32,781 nucleotides of DNA, taken from positions 1 through 32,781 of the forward strand of contig JAJSZW010000032.1 of the NCBI GenBank assembly GCA_030262895.1, in the 5' to 3' direction. The translations under genes were made by a program, and so were the position numbers. Within the stretch, counting starts at the first letter, position 1. Every line of letters begins with the position of its first letter. The notes below the pieces were generated by a model. The model saw nothing but the letters and a program-made list of their open reading frames with translations, did no database searches and was not told where the DNA came from. Below are positions 26,236 through 32,781 of the stretch, in pieces. This stretch comes from Deltaproteobacteria bacterium (GTDB lineage Bacteria > Desulfobacterota > Desulfobacteria > Desulfobacterales > ETH-SRB1).

Positions 26236-28098
26236 TCATACAATTAATGATTCTTCAATCTCGTCAAGAAATCTGCTTCGGAGGTTTGATTGTCCCTTTC
26301 GGTAGCCGGCATGAGTTAAAAACAAATAGACTTCAGCCCTTGTCATCGCCACGTACATAAGGCGGCGTTCCTCGTGAAGACCCATTTCCGTATCCATGGC
26401 TTTCCAGTGAGGAAAAAGCTGTTCTTCACATGCAACCACAAAGACCACCCTGTATTCCAGCCCCTTGGAAGAATGTATAGTTGACAGAATTACTCCGCTT
26501 TTTTTATCTTCCTCTTCCTCATCTTCTTTGTCCTCCTTAATTAGAGCGGCTTCTTCAAGATATTCTACAATTGTATCTTTCTGTGAAGCTGAATAAACAA
26601 GCTGGTCAACATTCTCCTCTCTTGAGGTATAATCCATGGAATTGGCTTTGGAATAATGCTTAATATAATCCATATAATTAACTTTTGACAATATCGCGTT
26701 GATTGCAACATCAGGTTTCATGTCCTTAATATCATCAAGCAACCTGATTACCTCACTGAGAGAATTATATATTTGGGGAGCCAGAAGCTTTTCTCTAAGA
26801 GCATTGCGCGCTGCATCCTGAAGGCTCATTTCCCCTGTTTTTATCTGAGCGATCTTATTGATAGCTGCCGGGCCGATCCCACGTTTGGGAATATTTACAA
26901 TCCGCTCAAAGGATGCATCATCTTTTTCAAAAACCGCTGCAGCAAGATAGCAGTTTATATCCATAATCTCTTTACGCTCAAAAAATCCCTTTCCACCTAA
27001 CATCCGGTACGGAATTCCAAAAGATCTGAATGCCTTCTCAAAGGAAAGAGAGCAAAATTTAGTCCGATATAAAACAGCCATTTTACTATAAGCAAGACCC
27101 ATTTCGCGAAGGGATTTGATCTTTCGGGCAACCCAATCAGCCTCTTCTTTTTCATTGAAAAAATCATAAAGCTCAACCAGTCCCCCGTGCTTGTCGGAAA
27201 AGCACTTTTTTTCCATCTTGCAGTCGTTATGTCCGATCAGATCATTTGCCGTCCGAACAATCTCATCCGCAGAACGATAGTTCTGTTCCAGCCTGAAAAC
27301 CCGGGCCTCTTTGTACTTTTCAGGAAACGACAGGAAATGATTCATATTGCTTCCTCTGAATGAATAAATAGCCTGCCAGTCATCACCTACACAAAAGAGG
27401 TTGCCGTTTCGAAGCAACAGCCCTGTAAGATCCTCCTGAAGATTATTGCTGTCCTGATATTCATCCACAAGAATAAACTGGAAAATTTTTCTGTACTGCT
27501 TGCGCACATTTTTGTGATCCCGAAGCAAATTGCGTGTCAAAAGCAAAATATTATCAAAATCAACCGCATTATTTGATTTCAGTTCCTTTTCGTAAAGATT
27601 AAAAACATCAAGCAATCTGATACGGAAAGCGTAAATCTTTTGGTCAAGATAATCAAAAGGATCGCCGGAGTTTTTTGCTCTGGAAAGCTGAGCTAAAACA
27701 GGTTGGACATACTTTTTGTCAAAATTCAATTTTCCGACAATAATATCCTTGAGTATCTTTTGCTGCTGGTATCCTGCGTAAATCTGTAGAGGAGTATTAT
27801 ATCCAAGCAGGGAGCAATGTTTTTTCAAGATTTTAAAACATGCGGAGTGAAATGTTCTAACCCAGGGGAAACGTATCAATGGCATTCCTGTCATACGAAC
27901 AAGACGGCTCTTCATCTCATCTGCCGCCTTATTGGTAAATGTGATCGCAAGAATGCGTTCAGGATCATAACCATTTGAAACAAGATAATCTATTTTGGAA
28001 GTTAATGTCCGTGTTTTACCTGAACCTGCACCGGCTACAACCAGAGCAGGGGTCCCGATATATTCTACAGCATCTCTTTGTTGATCTGATAATTGCAT
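26236..28098 (-). CDS. UvrD/Rep/PcrA-like superfamily 1 DNA helicase
   Basis: The 620-residue protein has the SF1A helicase motifs in order: Q-motif LSDQQRDAVEY, Walker A VVAGAGSGKTRTLTSKI, motif Ia TFTNKAADEM, FHSACFKIL, motif II LVDEYQDSN, motif III CVGDDWQAIYSFRGS, motif IV RLEQNYRS, motif V STIHSSKGLEYRVVFV and motif VI RRLMYVAMTRA. It unwinds DNA 3' to 5' using ATP in repair or replication restart. It is about 100 residues shorter than typical PcrA/UvrD and lacks their C-terminal tail, so exact naming is left open. AGGA precedes the ATG by about 5 bases, and it starts 12 bases after the methyltransferase gene, likely in one operon. Confidence 0.93.
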   Translation of the reverse strand: MQLSDQQRDAVEYIGTPALVVAGAGSGKTRTLTSKIDYLVSNGYDPERILAITFTNKAADEMKSRLVRMTGMPLIRFPWVRTFHSACFKILKKHCSLLGYNTPLQIYAGYQQQKILKDIIVGKLNFDKKYVQPVLAQLSRAKNSGDPFDYLDQKIYAFRIRLLDVFNLYEKELKSNNAVDFDNILLLTRNLLRDHKNVRKQYRKIFQFILVDEYQDSNNLQEDLTGLLLRNGNLFCVGDDWQAIYSFRGSNMNHFLSFPEKYKEARVFRLEQNYRSADEIVRTANDLIGHNDCKMEKKCFSDKHGGLVELYDFFNEKEEADWVARKIKSLREMGLAYSKMAVLYRTKFCSLSFEKAFRSFGIPYRMLGGKGFFERKEIMDINCYLAAAVFEKDDASFERIVNIPKRGIGPAAINKIAQIKTGEMSLQDAARNALREKLLAPQIYNSLSEVIRLLDDIKDMKPDVAINAILSKVNYMDYIKHYSKANSMDYTSREENVDQLVYSASQKDTIVEYLEEAALIKEDKEDEEEEDKKSGVILSTIHSSKGLEYRVVFVVACEEQLFPHWKAMDTEMGLHEERRLMYVAMTRAEVYLFLTHAGYRKGQSNLRSRFLDEIEESLIV

Positions 28099-28110
28099 AA
28101 TTTTCCTAAA

Positions 28111-28941
28111 CTATTTTGACGACTTTGAAAATACAAGGCCCGCCCAGCCTTTTTCAAATTCTTTCCTTTTACATTCAAAGTACTTTTCCGTGTATAAATC
28201 AACAACAGATATAGCTTCATCACTCTTTATTCCGGAAAGTACAACAGAACCACCAGGCTCTGTCATTTTAACGAGCCTGTGATATATATTCATTAATGTC
28301 GGATATCTTAAATTTGCAGTTATCAATGTAAATTTAGTATTTAAATCCTCTAAGGACATGTTTTTTACTACAAATTTATCCTCAAGTTTGTTAATTTTTG
28401 CATTATCCCCGGCTTCTTTTATGGAACATGGATCAATATCAACACCAACGGCATTTTTAATTCCCAGCAGTAATGCCGTTATTCCCAAGACACCGGAGCC
28501 TGTTCCAATATCAAGAACGCTTGTTTTATCTTTCGCTTTTAATAAATTTGTTTTATTTAAAGCATATTCTATACCTCTTATTGCCAGCCTGGTTGTTGGA
28601 TGTTGACCATTGCCGAATGAAACGCCCTGCCCTATCTCAATTACCACATCATCTGCTTTGGATTTATAATAAAATCCCGGCGGTTTCAGAATGACGTGGT
28701 TTGATATGCGAACAGGTTTGTTGAAAGATTTCTCTATAAATGTCCGGCCATAATGACATGTATATGTCAGGAAGTTTTCTGTTACCAGGCCCCTTATAAG
28801 TGATCTTATTTCTTTTTTTTCTAAAAAACATTTCCCGGATAATGCTTTTTCTAATTCTCCGGGCGTGATCTTTCTTCGGCTATTTTCGATAATATCAAGC
28901 AATTCCTTTTTAATCGCCTTTTCATCGGCCTGTAAATACAA
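28111..28941 (-). CDS. prmA: PrmA-like SAM-dependent methyltransferase
   Basis: The 276-residue protein resembles ribosomal protein L11 methyltransferase. The PrmA-specific FGNGQHPTTRLAI block is followed by SAM motif I VLDIGTGSGVLGITALLLG, motif II GVDIDPCSIKEAGDNAKIN and a motif IV-like ITANLRYPTLMNI. The usual PrmA motif is (V/A)NIL, so the ITANL is a small departure and another protein substrate is possible. The N-terminal domain (about 1-75) looks like a winged helix rather than the usual PrmA substrate domain. The start is TTG at 28941, with GGAGG ten bases upstream. It leads the pair with the helicase gene. Confidence 0.75.
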   Translation of the reverse strand: MYLQADEKAIKKELLDIIENSRRKITPGELEKALSGKCFLEKKEIRSLIRGLVTENFLTYTCHYGRTFIEKSFNKPVRISNHVILKPPGFYYKSKADDVVIEIGQGVSFGNGQHPTTRLAIRGIEYALNKTNLLKAKDKTSVLDIGTGSGVLGITALLLGIKNAVGVDIDPCSIKEAGDNAKINKLEDKFVVKNMSLEDLNTKFTLITANLRYPTLMNIYHRLVKMTEPGGSVVLSGIKSDEAISVVDLYTEKYFECKRKEFEKGWAGLVFSKSSK

Positions 28942-29058
28942 TCTTTATAATCCTCCGGAAAATGTTCACCTAAATTAACTCTGTATCATCCATTATTCCC
29001 AGCCTCGTCAATGCAAAATCATACTTTACGGGATCACCAGGCTCTTTCGGTTAAAGGC

Positions 29059-30066
29059 CTAAAATTCTCCATCAACGATGTTCATGAAGTTAAGACGTAT
29101 CAGCTCCGCACATTGCTGACTCAGTTTACGTGTCAATTGCTTCTGCTCTTTTTTTGCAAGTCCATTATATTCCTCAAGGTAGTCTTTGAAAAAGTCATCA
29201 AGTATATCTTTTGAAAAAAGTTGTATGAGTTTGCCGAATTCCTTTTGCCCAATCGGCCCGGTTTTTGATAATACGTTGCGAAGTCGGTTTTCTGTGATAA
29301 GGCTCTCCATCTCGTTAAATAGTTCCTCGCCTTTTTCAGACAACGTCATCTTAGGCTTTTTTGGCCTATCTCTTGCCTTTGCTTTTTCCGCCCATTTCTC
29401 ATTCTTGTTTTTAAGAATTACTCTTGTTTTATCGCTAAGAAATTTGGGAATTGCCGGTTTTATCACAACACCTTCACATATGTTATCTTCGAGTTCGGGA
29501 AGACCCAGCCATACGGAAATCTGAGAAGGAAAGCTGTTTGAATATTTCAAGCATTCTTCAAGCGTACCTCTGAAAATAGTTTTTGCATACAGAAAACCGG
29601 CCTTCTCCATGACCTGGTTGAACTTATCTACATCGATCAATTGGCCGTCTATCGCCACATCAATGGCATAAAACTCGTTGTGCGGTGTGTAAAAAATACC
29701 TTTCTGAATTCTTGTGGCAGAAGTATCCTTTTCCACATCCTTGTGAGGATATGTTCCTCCAACTAATTCACCATATACACCCAACTCACTAAAATCGCAG
29801 CCTTCTTTCTTTAAAATCGCGTAGAGCTTTTTAACTCTTTCCCTGTTTTTGTCTTCAACCGGCATATAGTCATAAAAGTTATCTTGTATAAAACTGCTCC
29901 TCTTGGCGGATTTCAGATCCTTTCCGTCATACCAGAAAGAAAGATTGGCGCCATGCGCCTTTTCCTGAACAACAAATTCGCCTTCGTCTAACTTTTCCAC
30001 AGCAAGACTATCAAGAAACTTTTTGCGATAACTATTTTCAATGTCGAAATATTTTCTAAATCTCAT
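29059..30066 (-). CDS. Rnl2-like RNA ligase
   Basis: The ATG at 30066 follows GAGG by 9 bases and gives 335 residues. Longer readings run into an inserted repeat. The ligase signature is clear: motif I EKAHGANLSFWYDG with the adenylated lysine, motif III FYAIDVAIDG, motif IV EGVVIKP and motif V VILKNKNEKW. The order and spacing fit the T4 Rnl2 family of ATP-dependent RNA ligases that seal nicks in duplex or structured RNA. A helical C-terminal domain (about residues 225-335) has no cofactor motif. Bacterial homologues are sporadic and their RNA substrates mostly unknown. It sits near restriction-system remains, hinting at a role in RNA repair or defence, which is inference. Confidence 0.87.
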   Translation of the reverse strand: MRFRKYFDIENSYRKKFLDSLAVEKLDEGEFVVQEKAHGANLSFWYDGKDLKSAKRSSFIQDNFYDYMPVEDKNRERVKKLYAILKKEGCDFSELGVYGELVGGTYPHKDVEKDTSATRIQKGIFYTPHNEFYAIDVAIDGQLIDVDKFNQVMEKAGFLYAKTIFRGTLEECLKYSNSFPSQISVWLGLPELEDNICEGVVIKPAIPKFLSDKTRVILKNKNEKWAEKAKARDRPKKPKMTLSEKGEELFNEMESLITENRLRNVLSKTGPIGQKEFGKLIQLFSKDILDDFFKDYLEEYNGLAKKEQKQLTRKLSQQCAELIRLNFMNIVDGEF

Positions 30067-30114
30067 AGTTTCTGTCCTCACTTCTCCTACATCCAAAACA
30101 GTTCTCCGTTTTAA

Positions 30115-30280
30115 CCTAAGTTGAGCGATTTTTTGCGAAGAAATGTGCCAAGATCTTGATGCAGTCCCGCCTGGGCGGGACGAAAAGCGTAGGCATACCA
30201 ATGGATATGTCGAGACTTTTCGCAAGTCCTTGATGCGCAAAAGATTGGTGCAGGTCGAGTAAAAAATCGCTCAATTTAGG
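30115..30280. mobile_element. MITE-like element, copy 3 (166 bp) with 5-bp target duplication
   Basis: Terminal CCTAAGTTGAGCGATTTTTT and inverted AAAAAATCGCTCAATTTAGG are the same as in copy 2. The flanks are TTTAA at 30110-30114 and 30281-30285. Compared with copy 2 it has an extra GTCCCGCCTGGGCGGGAC palindrome in the middle and an added CCTTGATGCGCAAA-like stretch. It lies 48 bases upstream of the RNA ligase start. Confidence 0.87.
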
Positions 30281-30402
30281 TTTAAGGCATTTTTACCTGT
30301 TTCGGCCGTTATATACCGCTGTCTGCTGCTTTGCGGCTTGTCGGGGATGATCATTACCAGCCCGCCTGTTTTTAAAAAAAGCCTTTGCCTTTCTGATGTC
30401 AT
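30271..30402 (-). pseudogene. Possible leader fragment of the ligase gene, cut by the MITE
   Basis: A minus-strand frame from ATG at 30402 reads MTSERQRLFLKTGGLVMI and on, ending at a TGA (30271-30273) contributed by the MITE tip. If the element and one TTTAA copy are removed, the frame continues without a stop into the RNA ligase: ...NALKRRTVLDVGEVRTET and the ligase start. It may be an ancestral N-terminal extension, or a chance frame; the ribosome site before 30402 is weak. Confidence 0.35.
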
Positions 30403-30416
30403 TTATAAACTCGTAA

Positions 30417-30713
30417 AGTGAAAAAAACAATAAGTCTAATTGGAACAAAATTGAAAGAGGAATTTTGCCCCCGCCTCAAGGTGATGAAAAACTCGACCAA
30501 ATTGCTGAAGTATTGGGTATTAAGAAAACCTCGGGACTTTACAACGAACTTAAAAATAAAGCGGCTATTGATGCAGGGATCATCCCAAAAAATCTCCTGT
30601 CTGACCAGGAAACCCTTAACGCATTACCGATGCTTTTTATGACCGTTCGAAGCGAAAAACCTACCGCTGAGGAAATAGAAAAGCTGATCGAAAAGATCAA
30701 AGGAGAAGGTTGA
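30417..30713 (+). pseudogene. 5'-truncated XRE-type regulator remnant
   Basis: The frame opens after a TAA at 30414-30416 and runs to 30713 with SNWNKIERGILPPPQGDEKL and QIAEVLGIKK, then about 60 charged residues ending IEKLIEKIKGEG. The KIERG..PPP.DEKL.QIAE.LGI pattern is the second half of an XRE (Cro/C1) helix-turn-helix domain, whose first half and start codon are missing. A TTG at 30465 with AGAGG upstream could still start an 82-residue product, but it would lack the DNA-recognition helices. The C-terminus overlaps the convergent gene by 17 bases. Confidence 0.55.
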
Positions 30714-31008
30714 TGGCTTCGGCCACTTTCTCCGGAACATCTTCTTTGGACAAAATACCCAGCTTAACCGCTCTGCAGACGAGAAAATTGTCTTCCATGG
30801 AAGAATAGGTTTTCCATAGCTCTTGGGATGTTTTTTGATGAAAGCTGTGAATTCGATCATTCAGCTCGAAACAGTCGATTTCCTGCCGGCGCCATCGTAC
30901 AAAGTGGCTGTCCAACGTTTCCATGGCCCTGCTCAATTCGCGCTCATGCGCAAGACCGACCAGCTCCCGCAGCTTTTTTCGAATTGTTTTTGCATACTGA
31001 TGTGTCAT
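30697..31008 (-). CDS. Hypothetical protein (103 residues)
   Basis: I do not recognise this protein. It is highly charged and predicted helical, beginning MTHQYAKTIRKKLRELVGLA with a conserved-looking RWRRQEIDCFELNDRIHSFH in the middle and a hydrophobic C-terminus. No signal peptide or membrane segment is seen. The ribosome site is weak. It faces the XRE remnant and overlaps its end by 17 bases, and lies 180 bases beyond the hsdR stop; it may be a small intracellular protein of the same island. Confidence 0.6.
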   Translation of the reverse strand: MTHQYAKTIRKKLRELVGLAHERELSRAMETLDSHFVRWRRQEIDCFELNDRIHSFHQKTSQELWKTYSSMEDNFLVCRAVKLGILSKEDVPEKVAEAINLLL

Positions 31009-31188
31009 ATTTTATAATCATTTCAATATATTTTAGAAATTCATAATTCAAGATTCAAGATTTTGACACCCGTATCACACACCCATATCACCCATATGGG
31101 TCTAAAAGTTGAATACGTCCCCCTGTTTCCCACTTTTATTCGATTTCCCTCGTGATCGTTTCCGCTGAACAGACTGTGGCAAAAATGC

Positions 31189-32781
31189 CTATTCTTCACG
31201 CGTAATCTCTTCGGCAATTAATTCAGCTTGTTTCAAAACTGTTTCAGTCGCCAATTTCTGCATATCCGGTGGATAGCCATACTGCCGTAATGTTCTTTTT
31301 ACAATGACCTTTAATTTTGCCTTTACGCTTTCCTTGATTGTCCAGTCGATGGAGGCATTTGCCTTTATTTTTTCAAACAACACAACTGCCAATTCCCTCA
31401 GTTTGTCTTTTTCCATTAACTCACGAGCACTGTCGTTATTGGCAATGGCCGTATAAAAAGCATATTCAAAATCAGACATCCCCATTTCCTGAGACTCTTT
31501 ATCCATCTTCTGAATTTCTTTGCTCAATTCAATTAATTCTTCAATAACTTCTGCTGCTGTTAAAATCTTGTTGTGATATTTCTTAATAGAATTTTCCAGC
31601 ATTTCCATGAGGGATTTGCTTTGTATCAGGTTCTTTTTGGTTCTGGTTTTTATTTCGTCATTCAGCAGTTTTTTCAAAACTTCCAGAGCAATGTTTTTAT
31701 GCTCCATGTTTTTGACTTCCAGAAGAAAATCTTCTGAAAGAATGGAAATATCCGGTTTTTTGATCCCGGCAGCATCGAAAACATCTATGACCTGCTCGGT
31801 TACCAATGCTTTGTCAATCACCTGTCTGATGGCTGTTTCAATCTCTTCATCTGTTTTACCTGAGCCGGTGCCGTCAAATTTGGCCAATCGGGATTTTACC
31901 GCCTGAAAAAACGAGACTTCATCTTTAACATCCATGGCCTGTTCGTGGGGGATGGCAATGGAAAAAGCCCGGGACAGGGCAGTTACTTCATTGATGTACC
32001 GCTTTTTCCCGTTTTCCAGGCCCAGAATATGTTCTTCCGCAGCGAGTATCAGTGATAGCTTTTTCCCTGTGTCAACCCCGAAATATTCTTCATAGGCAAA
32101 CCCATGAAACATCTGGGAAACGACTTCCAGTTTCTCCAGCATCAGTTGCACCGCTTTTTCCTGTGCTATTGCCGGGTCGCCTTTGCCGCCGCTGTCCGAG
32201 TAAAACGACAATGCTTTTTTCAGGTCTGATGCAATCCCCAGATAATCAACAACAAGTCCGCCGGGTTTATCCTTATAGACACGATTCACTCGCGCAATGG
32301 CTTGCATCAGGTTATGGCCTTTCATAGGTTTGTCTATGTAAAGCGTGTGCATACAGGGTACATCAAAGCCAGTCAGCCACATATCCCGGACAATGACTAG
32401 TTTAAGTTCATCTTCCGGGTCTTTCATCCTTTCGGCCAAGGCTCTGCGCTGATCTTTGGTAGTGTGATGTTTGGAAATTTCAGGGCCGTCAGAGGATGCG
32501 GATGTCATAACCACCTTAATGACACCTTTTTTCAGGTCGTTATTGTGCCACTCAGGTTTGATGTTTATGATTTCCTTGTATAAATCGGCGGCAATCCGGC
32601 GAGACATGGCAACAACCATAGCCTTGCCTTCAAACACTTCCTGCCGCTGCTCAAAATGATTAATAATATCCTGAGCAACTTGTTTTATCCGGTCTTCACT
32701 GCCGATAAGCGCTTCCAGTTGCGTCCATTTGGCTTTGGCTTTCTGGGTTACTGTAAGTTCGCCCACTTCCAATTCATCATC
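31189..32781 (-). CDS. hsdR: Type I restriction enzyme R subunit, C-terminal part (start beyond window)
   Basis: The frame is open to the right edge, giving about 530 residues; the N-terminal nuclease and first helicase lobe lie outside. The second RecA-like lobe is present: AMVVAMSRRIAADLYKEI, HHTTKDQRRALAERMKD, VRDMWLTGFDVPCMHTLYID and the motif VI QAIARVNRVY. The remainder (about residues 230-527) is the helical C-terminal region typical of HsdR. HsdR translocates DNA with ATP and cuts it at unmethylated targets together with HsdM and HsdS, which are not in this window. The intact length cannot be judged. Confidence 0.9.
   Translation of the reverse strand, partial: DDELEVGELTVTQKAKAKWTQLEALIGSEDRIKQVAQDIINHFEQRQEVFEGKAMVVAMSRRIAADLYKEIINIKPEWHNNDLKKGVIKVVMTSASSDGPEISKHHTTKDQRRALAERMKDPEDELKLVIVRDMWLTGFDVPCMHTLYIDKPMKGHNLMQAIARVNRVYKDKPGGLVVDYLGIASDLKKALSFYSDSGGKGDPAIAQEKAVQLMLEKLEVVSQMFHGFAYEEYFGVDTGKKLSLILAAEEHILGLENGKKRYINEVTALSRAFSIAIPHEQAMDVKDEVSFFQAVKSRLAKFDGTGSGKTDEEIETAIRQVIDKALVTEQVIDVFDAAGIKKPDISILSEDFLLEVKNMEHKNIALEVLKKLLNDEIKTRTKKNLIQSKSLMEMLENSIKKYHNKILTAAEVIEELIELSKEIQKMDKESQEMGMSDFEYAFYTAIANNDSARELMEKDKLRELAVVLFEKIKANASIDWTIKESVKAKLKVIVKRTLRQYGYPPDMQKLATETVLKQAELIAEEITREE

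Noticed and set aside
30067..30240. Longer start of the RNA ligase at 30240
   Set aside because: The extra 58 residues are mostly translated from the inserted MITE, and the ATG at 30066 has its own ribosome site and starts at the conserved region.
31090..31101. ACCCATATGGGT palindrome before hsdR end
   Set aside because: A single 12-base palindrome without T run or second copy; too little to call a terminator or operator.

Overview
The window reads as a chromosomal piece of a strictly anaerobic, probably sulfate-reducing bacterium of the Desulfobacterota (Desulfobacterales-like). This rests on the gene content: a heterodisulfide-reductase/flavin-oxidoreductase (Hdr-Flx) operon, DsrC with both redox cysteines, pyruvate:ferredoxin oxidoreductase, a single-chain class I fumarase and a siroheme-decarboxylase-type Lrp protein. 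The species cannot be named from the sequence alone. The DNA is moderately AT-rich, with many short non-coding inverted-repeat elements between genes.

Layout. 1-2525 (minus): a GntR/UTRA regulator followed by trpB and trpA (trpA runs off the left edge); an AT-rich spacer upstream carries a dense cluster of TTACATAA/TTATGTAA sites. 3501-6430: a PEP-CTERM exported protein (plus) faces a secreted subtilisin-like protease (minus) whose leader is a c-di-GMP-I riboswitch with a hairpin over the ribosome-binding site. 6500-7620: gene-poor, with two copies of a MITE-like element, a relic of feoB and a long hairpin. 7632-17435 (plus): the main system, a seven-gene redox operon: membrane cytochrome/ferredoxin/HdrC fusion, HdrB, double-FAD HdrA, MvhD/FlxD, two Fe-S subunits and the FAD/NAD/2Fe-2S subunit FlxA. 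Its later intergenic gaps are filled by repeat elements, several of which form the very ends of coding sequences. 17612-19684 (plus): dsrC, a YjbQ-family protein, an AhbA/B-like protein and a nitrilase-family amidohydrolase. 19687-28941 (minus): YkgJ-like cysteine-cluster protein, nifJ, fumarase, a UvrD-like helicase and a PrmA-like methyltransferase. 29059-32781: an Rnl2-like RNA ligase with a MITE inserted just upstream, a decayed XRE regulator, an unknown small gene and the C-terminal half of a type I restriction HsdR.

How the parts may work together (inference). FlxA would exchange electrons with NAD(H), FlxD/HdrA would split or merge them at flavin, and HdrB plus the HdrC domain would reduce a disulfide or trisulfide, for which the adjacent DsrC is an attractive partner. 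The unusual part is that HdrC is fused to a NarI/DsrM/HdrE-like membrane cytochrome carrying a CxxCH motif, which would tie this normally soluble complex to the quinone pool or to periplasmic electron carriers. NifJ and fumarase supply the central-carbon and ferredoxin side of the same anaerobic metabolism.
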